Counted from the first letter of the stretch, positions 8,184 through 16,896 are shown. The stretch: DNA of 53,910 nucleotides from an uncultured Pseudomonadota bacterium (GCA_902826575.1 CADEFJ010000008.1:1-53910); one strand, 5' to 3'. Notes: a model not told the origin generated them from the letters alone. Made by a program: numbers and translations.

Positions 8184-9571
8184 CACCGCTTCCACTGCAG
8201 GGCCCCCAGGTAGCGCTCCATGATTCGCTTGCCGGATGCGAATCCGACCCCCCGGAGCGCGAGCCGGCTGACGAGGGCCTGTTCCGGGTCGTCGATGCCG
8301 ACGACGGTGACGTCGAAATCGTAGAGTTCGACGAACAGCCGGTACTGGCGCACGCAGGTCGAGATTCGCGCATCGAAGCCGTCCAGCGAAACCAGCGCGT
8401 CGCTGCAGGCGAAGCGCGCCACGTAGGCCGACGCACCCGTCCGGCGCGGGGCCTCGGCAAGACGGTTCACCTGCCGTTCGAACTGCAGTGGATGCAAACC
8501 GATCGACTGCAGAATCCGGTGCTGCATGGTCAGCCCGCCCACGTTCACGCCGGCTTGCGCCGTGATGCGGGCCGGTATCGCGCAACTGACGGCTTCCACC
8601 CGTGTGCGCACGTGCGGGCTGCGTTCCTCGACCGTGCTGCATTCGACGTGTCGCGAAATCTGCGTCGGCAACGCGTAGCCGCGCACGACTTGCGTGCGGG
8701 CCGCGTCCGGCTGGGCTTCGAGCACTTCGGCCGTGTAGGCGAGCACTTGCGCCGTGACGCGCGTGCGCAGTTGTTGCGCACTCGATGTGAGGTCCAGCGG
8801 CTCCTTCGCCCGCGCGAGGAGCGCCGGAATGTGCATGGCCGGCACGACGAAGCCGACCAGTTGCCGGTCGGCGACGAGAGAGACGTTGACTCCGTACACG
8901 CGGCCACGCGTGTCCAGCGCGGGTCCGCCCGACATGCCGCGGTTGATCGCGCCGGTATAGTGGATGCGCTGCCCCATGCTGTTCCCGACCAACCCGTTCG
9001 CAACGCCCTCGGTGATCGCCAGCCCGAGATCGAGCGGAAAACCGATCGACCAGGCGCGTTCGCCCTGGGCGGGAATCTCGCCACGCAGCTTCAGGGGTGG
9101 CAATTCGAGTTCATCGGCCGCCACCACGGCGAGGTCGTGGCGCACGTCGATGGCGAGGATGTGCAGGGGGCCGGTGCGCCCGTCGCCCGTCAGGTATTCC
9201 AGGCGGTACTGTCGCGGATACAGCACGGCCTGCGCCACGACGTGATAGTTCGTCACGATCCGGCGCCCGTCATCGACGGCGAAGCCGCTGCCGTGGAATG
9301 CGCTCGAGGCGGACTTGTCGAAGAACCCGCGAATCTGCACAACGGCGTCGCGTGCCGCGTCGAGCCGGACCCTCGCGTCGCCCGAGAGCTCCTGGTTCGC
9401 GATTTCGGCGTCGACCGCGGCAGCGTCGAGCGTGACGGCCTCCGGCACGGCCTCTTCGGGCGGCGGACCCGCCGGCGCCACAGCGGACACCCCGGGATCT
9501 TCCGCTTGTGCGGCAACGCCAGGCGCGGATCCGCACAGCCACAGAGCGGCGACGAGGCGGGCGATCTTCAA
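8183..9571 (-). CDS. Secreted trypsin-like (S1C/DegP-type) serine protease with extra C-terminal domain
   Basis: 462 residues from a TTG start at 9571, chosen because AGGAG lies 6 nt upstream and a signal peptide begins there (hydrophobic core 4-14, Ala-rich cleavage region near 21-23); further upstream codons have no such context. The catalytic triad is visible: His110 (VTNYHVV), Asp146 (VRHDLAVV) and Ser214 (GMSGGPAL). Residues ~300-462 form a second Cys-containing domain with no PDZ motif that I can see. Predicted periplasmic. Translationally coupled to the downstream FHA membrane protein, suggesting the two act together. Confidence 0.82.
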   Translation of the reverse strand: MKIARLVAALWLCGSAPGVAAQAEDPGVSAVAPAGPPPEEAVPEAVTLDAAAVDAEIANQELSGDARVRLDAARDAVVQIRGFFDKSASSAFHGSGFAVDDGRRIVTNYHVVAQAVLYPRQYRLEYLTGDGRTGPLHILAIDVRHDLAVVAADELELPPLKLRGEIPAQGERAWSIGFPLDLGLAITEGVANGLVGNSMGQRIHYTGAINRGMSGGPALDTRGRVYGVNVSLVADRQLVGFVVPAMHIPALLARAKEPLDLTSSAQQLRTRVTAQVLAYTAEVLEAQPDAARTQVVRGYALPTQISRHVECSTVEERSPHVRTRVEAVSCAIPARITAQAGVNVGGLTMQHRILQSIGLHPLQFERQVNRLAEAPRRTGASAYVARFACSDALVSLDGFDARISTCVRQYRLFVELYDFDVTVVGIDDPEQALVSRLALRGVGFASGKRIMERYLGALQWKR

Positions 9572-9655
9572 GACGGGCTCCTGTGGGGCAAACGAACCGG
9601 CGAGAGAAGTGTAGGCCAGTGGTGCGGGTCGCCCGCCCAATGACAAGGCCGGCGC

Positions 9656-10210
9656 CTACTCGATCATGCGCACCGTCTCCACCGGAGCAAATTCGAAGCC
9701 ACCGGCTGCGCTGTTCCAGGCGACCGCGCGCTGGCAGAACGCTTCGCTCGCGAAATCCGGCGCGGGTGGGCGGCCGCAGTTCTGCCCGGCCACCACCAGC
9801 CACAACGTGGTGGGGTCAGCCTCGATCTGCGCGTCGTAGGTCCAGTCCGCGAAGGATTCGGCAGCGCCGCCCTGGCCGTCGCCGGTGAACACCGCGACAC
9901 GCTTGGCCCGATCGCCATAAACACTCACGGCGTTCTCGCACATCACCCAGCCCGTGTAGAGCACGTAGTCCTCGCGGCTGTCGGCATTCAGGTCGACGCG
10001 TCGCACCGCATCCTGCGTGTGCGGCGTGCCGCCGACGTCGCTGCATTCCGCGGCGATTTCCGCCACGGCCGCGGCGACCGCCGCAGGCAGTTCGGCGCTC
10101 ATCGGTGCGCTTGTCGCAGGTCCCGGCGCGGGGTCCGTTGGCGACTTGTCGCAGGCACACAATGCGAGCAGCGCGCAGCCGGCGGCGAGACGCATGAGTT
10201 GCGAAGGCAT
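9656..10210 (-). CDS. Small predicted lipoprotein, function unknown
   Basis: 184 residues. The ATG at 10210 was chosen over one at 10234 because GGGGAG sits 7 nt upstream. The first 20 residues are a lipoprotein signal with lipobox LCAC (Cys20 as the acyl site); Asp at +2 would, by the E. coli rule, retain it at the inner membrane. The mature part has four further cysteines and an Asp-rich DLNADSREDY segment reminiscent of FG-GAP/VCBS calcium loops. I do not recognise the family. It follows the osmC remnant on the same strand. Confidence 0.7.
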   Translation of the reverse strand: MPSQLMRLAAGCALLALCACDKSPTDPAPGPATSAPMSAELPAAVAAAVAEIAAECSDVGGTPHTQDAVRRVDLNADSREDYVLYTGWVMCENAVSVYGDRAKRVAVFTGDGQGGAAESFADWTYDAQIEADPTTLWLVVAGQNCGRPPAPDFASEAFCQRAVAWNSAAGGFEFAPVETVRMIE

Positions 10211-10234
10211 GATCGTTCTCCCCGTTGCAGTCAC

Positions 10235-10631
10235 TCAGTCTTCGAGCTTCGCATTCATCGTGATACGGGCCTTCAGCAGCTTCGATACCGGGCAGCCCGC
10301 CTTGGCCTCCGCGGCGATCGCGGCGAACTGTGCGGCGCTTGCGCCCGGCACGCGCGCCACGACATCGAGGTGGCTCGCGGTGATCTCGAAGCCTTCGCCA
10401 ACCTTTTCGAGGGTAATCGCGGCCCGTGTTTCGATTCTCGATGGCGTGAGTCCGGCATTGCCGAGCATCAGCGACAGCGCCATCGAGAAGCAGACCGCAT
10501 GCGCCGCGCCGATCAGTTCTTCGCGATTTGTAGCCAGACGGGGCGGCGTTCAGCACCCCTGTCTCGGTCGAGATCGTGCCGCTGCCGTCCTTGATACCGC
10601 CTTGCCAGACAGCCGAAGCCTTCTTGATCAT
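10235..10631 (-). pseudogene. osmC: osmC (organic hydroperoxide reductase) broken by internal frameshifting deletion
   Basis: The N-terminal part starts at ATG 10631 with AGGAG 6 nt upstream and reads MIKKASAVWQGGIKDGSG through GYKS. The C-terminal part (10235-10483 and just upstream) reads EELIGAAHAVCFSMALS through GCPVSKLLKA in another frame. Compared with E. coli OsmC as I recall it, about ten residues (RFEGEKGTNP-like) between GYKS and EELIGAA are missing. At about 10536-10540 the DNA runs TCGC directly into GAAGAACTG, which fits an out-of-frame deletion of about 29 nt. Both peroxidatic cysteine codons survive. The family reduces organic peroxides in the cytoplasm; this copy should give only a short nonfunctional peptide unless it is an assembly error. 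Confidence 0.82.
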
Positions 10632-10675
10632 GATCTGCTCCTGAGCGGGCGACCCCGGGAGCATACACCCGCGCG

Positions 10676-11161
10676 TCAGACGTTGGCGGCGAGCAGCCTG
10701 CCGGCGTTCGAGCGGGTCGCGCCGCCTCGCGCATAGATTTCCAGGCTGCGCGGTGCGCCGCCGGTGAGTGCGTCGAGGCGCCCCGCGACACTGCGCAGTT
10801 GCGCAGTGGCGAGCGCGCCGTTGCGGTCGTTGAGCTTGCGGCAGCGGCGTGTGAGTTCGATGCACGATTGCCAGCGCGTCGCGAGGCGACCGCCCGGGTC
10901 GCAGGAGGCGAGGAGCCTGTGCATGCCGTCGGCGTCGGCGGCGTGTCCGAACATGCGGCAAAACTGGATTCGTTCGCTGTCGAGACGCAGCAGCGTGCCG
11001 ACGCACGCCTGCCGATCGCGGCCCGCGGCAGTCAGCGCCTCGACGTTGCGTTCGACGAGCAGCGCGTGCTCGCGGTCCAGCAACTCCTCGAGTCGTGCGA
11101 GTGTCGCGAGTTGCTCGCCAACGAGCCGCTCCACGCTGTCGCGGGTCAACGCCGGATCCAT
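10676..11161 (-). CDS. flgN: Flagella synthesis chaperone FlgN
   Basis: 161 residues, largely helical with heptad-like spacing (LVGEQLATLARLEELLDREH) typical of FlgN. FlgN is the cytosolic export chaperone for the hook-filament junction proteins FlgK and FlgL. Sequence conservation in this family is low, so the call leans on size, the opening pattern and its place after flgM. It is the last gene of flgA-flgM-flgN and lies about 45 nt from the osmC remnant. Confidence 0.85.
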   Translation of the reverse strand: MDPALTRDSVERLVGEQLATLARLEELLDREHALLVERNVEALTAAGRDRQACVGTLLRLDSERIQFCRMFGHAADADGMHRLLASCDPGGRLATRWQSCIELTRRCRKLNDRNGALATAQLRSVAGRLDALTGGAPRSLEIYARGGATRSNAGRLLAANV

Positions 11162-11168
11162 GGGCCCG

Positions 11169-11504
11169 TCAGTCCTGCGCCGCCGCCGAACGCGTCAGGC
11201 TTTCGAGGTCGTGCTCGAACACCATCAGCTTGGTGGCAGTGGCATCGGCATCGATCGTGTAACTGCCGTCCTCGATGGCTTTCCGGATTCTCGCCACCCG
11301 CGCTTCATCCACCTGGGGGAGCTTGCGGATCGTGGCTTCGAGTGCGGCCAGCTGGCGCGCACCTTCGGTGATCTGTATGCCGGCGGTGCTCGCCTGGGCC
11401 CGGGCGCCGGCGTCACCATAGGCGGCCTGGCGCGCGCGGGAGACGGCGCTTACGTCAGGTGATTTCGCAACAGTGCGATCCAGTCCATTGATTTTATTAG
11501 GCAT
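11169..11504 (-). CDS. flgM: Anti-sigma28 factor FlgM
   Basis: 111 residues from ATG 11504 with GGGAG 8 nt upstream; an upstream in-frame ATG at 11570 lies before the sigma28 promoter boxes and is rejected. The protein opens MPNKINGLD, has a low-complexity Ala-rich middle, and ends with the sigma28-binding helices (RVARIRKAIEDGSYTIDADATATKLM), the best conserved FlgM region. FlgM binds FliA and is exported through the completed hook, releasing late genes such as fliC. A strong sigma28-type promoter lies directly upstream, giving the known negative-feedback loop. Confidence 0.93.
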   Translation of the reverse strand: MPNKINGLDRTVAKSPDVSAVSRARQAAYGDAGARAQASTAGIQITEGARQLAALEATIRKLPQVDEARVARIRKAIEDGSYTIDADATATKLMVFEHDLESLTRSAAAQD

Positions 11505-11533
11505 AGTGCAGTCTCCCATCCGTGTCATGCCCT

Positions 11534-11560
11534 GTAACGGCCCGCCGGGAGAATTCTTTA
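11534..11560 (-). promoter_or_regulatory. Sigma28 (FliA) promoter of flgM
   Basis: On the minus strand the region reads TAAA-N15-GCCGTTAC, against the enterobacterial sigma28 consensus TAAA-N15-GCCGATAA: all four -35 bases match, spacing is exact and six of eight -10 bases match. It ends 29 nt before the flgM ATG, so flgM (and flgN) can be made by FliA independently of flgA. Confidence 0.8.
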
Positions 11561-11594
11561 GTTCCGCCACGTGTTGCGCAAGGTGCGGGCCTGC

Positions 11595-12317
11595 TCATGG
11601 GCTCACGCGCACTTCGGTGGCGTTCTCGACGATGCCCTCGACGACCTTCGCCGACGAGAGGTTCTGTACCCGCACCCGCTCGTGCGCAGCCGCATCGCCC
11701 AGCGCACGACCCGGTGCGCGAATCTGTATGCCTGCAGCGAGCGCGACGAGTGTGACCTGTTGGCCGCGTTTCACCATTTTGTCTGCCGCGAACCATGCCG
11801 CCTGCAGCGGCACTCCGGCGGGCGCCGGTCGGGCGAGATGGCGTCCCTCGATCTCCCCGGGAGTCCTTATATAGGAGTGGGACAAGCCGTCGACCTCGAC
11901 GCTGCGGGTGGTGAGATCACCGGCCGCGAGTGTCTGGCCGCGCGCGGCCGGCGCAGTGAGCACGAGTACGTCGAGGCGGCTGCGCAGGGTCAGCGGCACG
12001 TTCACGCGCCATGCGTTGCCCTGGCGGCAGGTGACGACGACGTTGGTGCGCGCGGCCGGGCGTGAGCCCGGCGACCACGCCGCCTGCAGTGCTCCGCCGC
12101 ACTTCGGCAGCCGCAGACGCGGGTCGAGACGGGCCGCCTGGATCAGCGAGGTGACACCCGCAGTGGCGGGTACCTGCGCGAGCACGAAAGCCTCGGCTGC
12201 CGCGGCAATGTGCGCAGGATCCTCGATCGCCTGTGCCTGGACCGCGACTGGTGCGGCGCTGAGCAGCAACGCGCACGACGCGTACCCGCGCAACCGCCAA
12301 GTGAATCGAGTCCTCAT
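11595..12317 (-). CDS. flgA: Flagellar P-ring assembly chaperone FlgA
   Basis: 240 residues. A cleavable signal peptide (to about VQAQA) precedes the periplasmic SAF-type domain; C-terminal motifs GQQVTLVALAAGIQIRAPGRAL and VRVQNLSSAKVVEGIV are characteristic. FlgA chaperones FlgI during P-ring formation around the rod. Start ATG 12317 gives a normal n-region; an ATG at 12341 is possible, and neither has a strong ribosome site. Divergent from flgB across 217 nt containing a CRP-type palindrome and a sigma54 promoter. Confidence 0.92.
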   Translation of the reverse strand: MRTRFTWRLRGYASCALLLSAAPVAVQAQAIEDPAHIAAAAEAFVLAQVPATAGVTSLIQAARLDPRLRLPKCGGALQAAWSPGSRPAARTNVVVTCRQGNAWRVNVPLTLRSRLDVLVLTAPAARGQTLAAGDLTTRSVEVDGLSHSYIRTPGEIEGRHLARPAPAGVPLQAAWFAADKMVKRGQQVTLVALAAGIQIRAPGRALGDAAAHERVRVQNLSSAKVVEGIVENATEVRVSP

Positions 12318-12409
12318 GCCGAAGAGGATTGCAGATTGCATGCCAGCGACTGCGCGCGCCGATCACTGCCAGCGCTTGCCGCGGCCGCGGCCAGGCTTTG
12401 CCGCATTCG

Positions 12410-12425
12410 TGTGACGCGCTTCACA
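12410..12425. promoter_or_regulatory. CRP/Clp/Vfr-type binding site between flgA and flgB
   Basis: TGTGACGCGCTTCACA matches TGTGA-N6-TCACA at all ten consensus bases. Its centre is about 88 nt upstream of the start predicted from the flgB sigma54 promoter and about 100 nt from the flgA start, so it could act on either operon. The class of regulator is inferred from the motif only. Confidence 0.72.
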
Positions 12426-12479
12426 GCGTGCCGGCCGCGCCGGGGGCCCGGTGGCCGCAAGCCGTTGATCGATACAGGG

Positions 12480-12495
12480 TGGCACAGTGCTTGCT
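12480..12495 (+). promoter_or_regulatory. Sigma54 promoter of the flgB operon
   Basis: TGGCACAGTGCTTGCT fits TGGCACr-N4-TTGCw with the exact GG-to-GC spacing. Transcription would begin near 12505, 30 nt before the flgB ATG. Sigma54 control of the rod/hook operon is known in Pseudomonas and Xanthomonas. Confidence 0.85.
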
Positions 12496-12534
12496 GTGCT
12501 CCTGCGCAGTCAGATTTCTGACGGTGGGACCGAT

Positions 12535-12936
12535 ATGCGATTCAATCTTGACGCTTACCTCGGGGTGCATCAGCAGGCGCTGCAGCTTGGCGCGAAGCGC
12601 ACCGAAGTGATTGCGAACAATCTCGCCAATGCCGACACGCCCGGCTTCAAGGCCCGCGACATCGACTTTCGCGCGGCGCTGGCCGCGGCCGGCAACGGCG
12701 GGTCGCTCGCGATGGCGCAGACGCGCGCGACGCATCTGTCGACGGGTGGTGCAGACGGCGACCTGACGTCGGCGCTGCGTTATCGCACGCCGCTCGCACC
12801 TTCCCTCGACGGCAATACGGTCGATCCCCAGCTCGAGCAGGCAGCCTTCGCGGAGAACGCGGTCCGTTACCAGGCCACGCTCGCCTTCCTGAACGCGCGC
12901 TTTCGCGGCCTGATGACCGCGATCACCGGACAGTGA
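12535..12936 (+). CDS. flgB: Flagellar proximal rod protein FlgB
   Basis: 133 residues from ATG 12535. The rod-protein signature is clear: QQALQLGAKRTEVIANNLANADTPGFKARDIDF at the N-terminus (ANNLANADTPGF is the rod/hook family box) and VRYQATLAFLNARFRGL at the C-terminal helix. FlgB joins the MS-ring/FliE adaptor to the rod and is exported without a signal peptide. First gene of flgBCDEFGHIJKL. Codons upstream to 12487 lie within the promoter and are excluded. Confidence 0.95.
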   Translation: MRFNLDAYLGVHQQALQLGAKRTEVIANNLANADTPGFKARDIDFRAALAAAGNGGSLAMAQTRATHLSTGGADGDLTSALRYRTPLAPSLDGNTVDPQLEQAAFAENAVRYQATLAFLNARFRGLMTAITGQ

Positions 12937-12962
12937 TCGCGGCGCACTGACACAGGAGACGC

Positions 12963-13394
12963 ATGATGTCCTCGTTCAAGACTTTCGATATCGCCGGATC
13001 GGGCATGGCCGCCCAGTCCGTGCGCCTCAATACGGTGGCGAGCAATCTCGCCAACGCCGACAGTGTCAGCGGGGATGCCGCCGCCGTGTACAAGGCCCGC
13101 CATCCGCTGTTCGAGGCGATCAGGCAGCAGCTGGCCGGTGCAAACGCGGGCGCGCAGGGCGGTGCAGCGGTGCGTGTCACCGGCATCGTCGAGAGCGATG
13201 CCGCGCCGGTCGCGCGCTACGAGCCGGGCAATCCGCTGGCGAACGCCGACGGTTACGTCTATGCGCCGAACGTCAACGTGGTCGAGGAAATGGTCGACAT
13301 GATCTCGGCGTCCCGCTCGTACCAGAACAATGTCGAGGTGATGGATACGGCCAAGAGCATGATGCTCGCCACGCTGAGGCTCGGGCAGTCATGA
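12963..13394 (+). CDS. flgC: Flagellar proximal rod protein FlgC
   Basis: 143 residues; CAGGAG lies 7-8 nt before the ATG. N-terminal box NTVASNLANADS and C-terminal VEEMVDMISASRSYQNNVEVM are diagnostic of FlgC. It builds the proximal rod in the periplasm after type III export. The stop overlaps the flgD start (ATGA). Confidence 0.95.
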   Translation: MMSSFKTFDIAGSGMAAQSVRLNTVASNLANADSVSGDAAAVYKARHPLFEAIRQQLAGANAGAQGGAAVRVTGIVESDAAPVARYEPGNPLANADGYVYAPNVNVVEEMVDMISASRSYQNNVEVMDTAKSMMLATLRLGQS

Positions 13395-14074
13395 GCATCG
13401 TGAACAATGATGCCGCCAATCCTTATGCAGGGCTCGGCTTCAATACGTCCGCGCCCGGCATCGCCGCCGCCGGCGACAACTCGCTCGACCAGCAGGACTT
13501 CCTGATGCTGCTCACGACGCAGTTGAAGAACCAGGATCCGCTGAAGCCGCTCGACTCCACGCAGTTCGTGAGCCAGCTCGCGCAGTTCAGCCAGGTTTCC
13601 GGCGTGCAGGAGATGAATACATCGCTGCATGCGCTCGCGAGCAGCCTGAAGAGCTCGGCGGTGCTCGACGGCGCTGCGCTGGTCGGGCGTTTCGTGCTGC
13701 TCGATGGCGATACCGCCACGCTCGCCGCGGACGGCTCGATCGTCGGCGGCGTGACGACACCGGCCGGTGCGACATCCATCACGGTCAACGTCCGCAATGC
13801 CAGCGGCGAACTCGTGCACTCGATGCAGATGGCGCCGACCGAGGGCACCACGCTCTTCAGCTGGGACGGCGTGCAGCAGGACGGCACGCTCGCCGCGCCC
13901 GGCAGCTACCGCTTCAATGCGCTCGCCTCCAACGGCAGCCGGACCGAGGCGGCGACAACGATGGTCGCGGACCTGGTCGCGAGTGTCAGCATCGATCCGG
14001 CGACCTACGCATTGCAGTTGAACACGGCGTCCGGGGGGCCAGTGACCCTCGCCGAAGTCCGCCAGGTGTTCTGA
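13391..14074 (+). CDS. flgD: Flagellar hook-capping scaffold FlgD
   Basis: 227 residues. The N-terminal motif DQQDFLMLLTTQLKNQDPL is the conserved FlgD export/assembly region, followed by Ig-like and tudor-like C-terminal domains (about 90-220, TLFSWDGVQQDG). FlgD forms the transient cap on which FlgE polymerises. Coupled to flgC by a 4-nt overlap. Confidence 0.95.
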   Translation: MSIVNNDAANPYAGLGFNTSAPGIAAAGDNSLDQQDFLMLLTTQLKNQDPLKPLDSTQFVSQLAQFSQVSGVQEMNTSLHALASSLKSSAVLDGAALVGRFVLLDGDTATLAADGSIVGGVTTPAGATSITVNVRNASGELVHSMQMAPTEGTTLFSWDGVQQDGTLAAPGSYRFNALASNGSRTEAATTMVADLVASVSIDPATYALQLNTASGGPVTLAEVRQVF

Positions 14075-14107
14075 AGTCCGAATCCGAATCCCAGGAGTAC
14101 ACGCAAC

Positions 14108-15319
14108 ATGCCATTCACCATTGCCCTCAGCGGGCTGAACGCGGCCTCGGCCGATCTCGCCGTCACCGCGAACAACATCGCGAACGGCTCGACCAGCGGC
14201 TTCAAGAGCTCGCGCACGGAGTTCGCGGACCTGTTCGCCGTATCACCCTTCGGCGTGGCGAGTACCGCCACCGGCAACGGCGTGAAGGTCTCCTCGGTGA
14301 CCCAGCAGTTCACGCAGGGCAATATCGACTTCACCGACAACAATCTCGACCTCGCCCTCTCGGGCGACGGCTTCTCCACGCTGAGCGACGGTGGTGCGCT
14401 CGCGTACACGCGCTCCGGCGCGTTCAAGGTCGACAACCAGGGCTACGTCGTGAGTCCGACAGGTTCGCGGATGCAGGTCTACCCGCCACTCGCGAACGGC
14501 GGCTTCAACACCGGCGGCCTCTCCGACCTGCAACTTGCGACCAACGAAAGCGCCCCGCAGGCGACCTCGACGATCCGGATGACGCTCAACTTGCCGGCCG
14601 ATGCCACCACGCCGCTGGCGGCATTCGATCCGGCGGATGCGACGAGCTACAACCGCCAGACATCCATGACCGTCTATGACTCGCTGGGGGCGGCACACAC
14701 CAACAGCTTCTACTTCGTCAAGGGCGCCACAGCCAATGAATGGACCGTGCAGGCCTACACCGATGGCGCTCCGGTCGGCACGCCGCAACCGCTCACGTTC
14801 GACAGCAATGGTGCGCTCGTCGCACCGGCCGGTGGCTCGATCGCCTTTCCTCCGCACCTGCCGGCCACCGGAGCACAAGCGCTCGAGATCACGCTCGACG
14901 TGCGCGGGGCGACGCAGTACGGCAGCAACTTCGGCGTGCAGTACATCCAGGACGGATACACCACTGGTGCGCTCAGTGGCATCGATGTCGATGCAACCGG
15001 AGTGGTCAGCGCACGCTACACCAACGGCCGCTCGATTCCGCTCGGCCAGGTGGCCGTGACGAACTTCGCGAATGTCCAGGGCCTGCAGAAGCTCGGCGAC
15101 ACACAGTGGGGCGAGACCTTTGGTTCCGGTGCCGCGCAACGCGGCACGGCCGGCAGCTCGGGTTTTGGCGTGATCCAGTCGGGTGCCCTCGAGGCCTCCA
15201 ACGTCGAGCTGACCGAACAGCTCGTGAACATGATCATTGCGCAGCGCAATTTCCAGGCGAACGCGCAGATGATCTCCACCGCGGACCAGATCACGCAGAC
15301 CGTGATCAACATCCGCTGA
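14108..15319 (+). CDS. flgE: Flagellar hook protein FlgE
   Basis: 403 residues; CAGGAG 10 nt before the ATG. Begins MPFTIALSGLNAASADLAVT with the ANNIANGSTSGFK box and ends SNVELTEQLVNMIIAQRNFQ with the usual C-terminal helix, both conserved in rod/hook/HAP proteins. The central domains form the outer surface of the universal-joint hook. The size is typical for a ~400-residue FlgE. Confidence 0.96.
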   Translation: MPFTIALSGLNAASADLAVTANNIANGSTSGFKSSRTEFADLFAVSPFGVASTATGNGVKVSSVTQQFTQGNIDFTDNNLDLALSGDGFSTLSDGGALAYTRSGAFKVDNQGYVVSPTGSRMQVYPPLANGGFNTGGLSDLQLATNESAPQATSTIRMTLNLPADATTPLAAFDPADATSYNRQTSMTVYDSLGAAHTNSFYFVKGATANEWTVQAYTDGAPVGTPQPLTFDSNGALVAPAGGSIAFPPHLPATGAQALEITLDVRGATQYGSNFGVQYIQDGYTTGALSGIDVDATGVVSARYTNGRSIPLGQVAVTNFANVQGLQKLGDTQWGETFGSGAAQRGTAGSSGFGVIQSGALEASNVELTEQLVNMIIAQRNFQANAQMISTADQITQTVINIR

Positions 15320-15337
15320 ATGCCCGTGTAGCCGCAT

Positions 15338-16078
15338 ATGGACAAGTACCTGTACGTGGCGATGTCCGGCGCAAAGGAAACCCTGCGCGCGCAGGCCGTC
15401 AACAGCCACAACCTGGCGAATGCGGGCACCACCGGCTTTCGGGCGGACCTCGCCGCGTTCCAGACGCGCATGGTGGAGGGCACCGGGCACGCCTCGCGCG
15501 CCTATGCCACCAACGCCACGGTGGGTTGGAACGCATCGAGCGGTGCGCTGCTCGCCACGGGCCGCGATCTCGACGTGGCGGTACACGGCGAGGGTTGGAT
15601 TGCGGTGCAGGCGGCCGACGGCAGCGAGGCCTATACGCGCGCCGGTGACTTGCGCGTGGACACCACGGGCCTGCTCCGTAACGGCGCCGGTGACGTGGTG
15701 CTGGGCGATGGCGGGCCACTCACCGTTCCCCCGCACAGCTCGGTCACGGTGGCTGCGGACGGCTCGGTCTCGATCGTGCCGATCGGGCAGGGGCCGGAAA
15801 CGACGGCGATCGTCGGGCGCATCAAGCTGGTCAACCCGGCACCTGAAACGCTGGTGCGCGGGAGCGACGGCCTGTTCAGGTTGCAGGACGGCGCCACGGC
15901 GCCGGCCGACGCGGCGGTGCAGCTCGCGTCCGGCGTACTCGAGTCGAGCAACGTCAATGCCGCGAGCGCGATGGTCGAGATGATAGAGCTCGCGCGACGT
16001 TTCGAGTTGCAGGTCAAGGCGATCCGCACGGCGCAGGAGGACGGCGCTGCCGCTGCCCGCCTGCTGCGGATGGGCTGA
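15338..16078 (+). CDS. flgF: Flagellar distal rod protein FlgF
   Basis: 246 residues. Starts MDKYLYVAMSGAKETLRAQA with the box NSHNLANAGTTGFR, and ends SSNVNAASAMVEMIELARRF. The MDxxLYVAMSGA opening separates FlgF from FlgG. The ribosome site is weak, consistent with dependence on the upstream operon. Distal rod component exported by the flagellar type III system. Confidence 0.94.
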   Translation: MDKYLYVAMSGAKETLRAQAVNSHNLANAGTTGFRADLAAFQTRMVEGTGHASRAYATNATVGWNASSGALLATGRDLDVAVHGEGWIAVQAADGSEAYTRAGDLRVDTTGLLRNGAGDVVLGDGGPLTVPPHSSVTVAADGSVSIVPIGQGPETTAIVGRIKLVNPAPETLVRGSDGLFRLQDGATAPADAAVQLASGVLESSNVNAASAMVEMIELARRFELQVKAIRTAQEDGAAAARLLRMG

Positions 16079-16110
16079 GGCGACGAACCAAGTTTCACTG
16101 AGGACAGCAC

Positions 16111-16896
16111 ATGAACACAGCATTGTGGGCCGCAAGGACCGGACTCGACGCGCAGCAGACGCGCATGGCGGTCACGTCGAACAACCTCGCGAACGTCGCG
16201 ACCAATGGCTTCAAGAAAGGACGGGCCGTTTTCGAGGACCTGATGTACCAGAATGTCCGCCAGGTCGGCGGTTCGACCTCGCAGGACACCGAGGCGCCTT
16301 CGGGCCTGTCGCTGGGTACCGGTGTGCGGGTCGTCGCGACCGAGAAACTCTACACACAGGGCAGCCTTGCCAACACCGGCAACGCGCTCGATGTCGCGAT
16401 CAGCGGCCGCGGCTTCTTCCAGGTGGAGCTGCCTGACGGCACGACCGGCTATACGCGCGACGGCGCGTTCCAGTTGAACGCGCAGGGCGAACTCGTGACT
16501 GCGAGTGGCTACCGCCTGCAGCCCGGCATCACGATTCCCGACGGCTCCCAGTCCGTCACGATCGGTACCGACGGCGTGGTCACCGCGCTCACCGCAGGGC
16601 AATCGACGCCCGTGCAGGTCGGTACCCTGCAGCTGGTCGACTTCATCAACAATGCCGGCCTGCAACCGCGCGGCGAGAATCTGCTCGTCGAGTCGGTCGC
16701 GAGCGGCCCGCCGCAAGCCGGCACGCCCGGACTGAATGGCCTCGGCACCGTCGTGCAGGGCTCGCTCGAGGGCTCGAATGTCAATGTCGTCGAAGAGCTC
16801 GTCAACATGATCGAGACGCAGCGCGCCTATGAAATGAACTCCAAGGCGATCGCGACGACCGACGACATGCTCGCCTACGTGACCAACCAGCTGTGA
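16111..16896 (+). CDS. flgG: Flagellar distal rod protein FlgG
   Basis: 261 residues; GAGGACAGCAC precedes the ATG. Opens [19 protein letters not shown] with [16 protein letters not shown] and contains the FlgG-specific RQVGGSTSQ segment; ends [20 protein letters not shown]. It makes the main distal rod crossing peptidoglycan and the outer membrane rings. The stop overlaps flgH. Confidence 0.96.
   Translation: MNTALWAARTGLDAQQTRMAVTSNNLANVATNGFKKGRAVFEDLMYQNVRQVGGSTSQDTEAPSGLSLGTGVRVVATEKLYTQGSLANTGNALDVAISGRGFFQVELPDGTTGYTRDGAFQLNAQGELVTASGYRLQPGITIPDGSQSVTIGTDGVVTALTAGQSTPVQVGTLQLVDFINNAGLQPRGENLLVESVASGPPQAGTPGLNGLGTVVQGSLEGSNVNVVEELVNMIETQRAYEMNSKAIATTDDMLAYVTNQL

Noticed and set aside
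12377-12392. GC-only palindrome with a central GCGGCCGC between flgA and flgB
   Set aside because: Expected by chance in such GC-rich DNA and not positioned relative to any promoter element.
14243-16135. 630-codon minus-strand open frame across flgE/flgF
   Set aside because: Antisense to well-conserved hook/rod genes; composition typical of GC-driven shadow frames.
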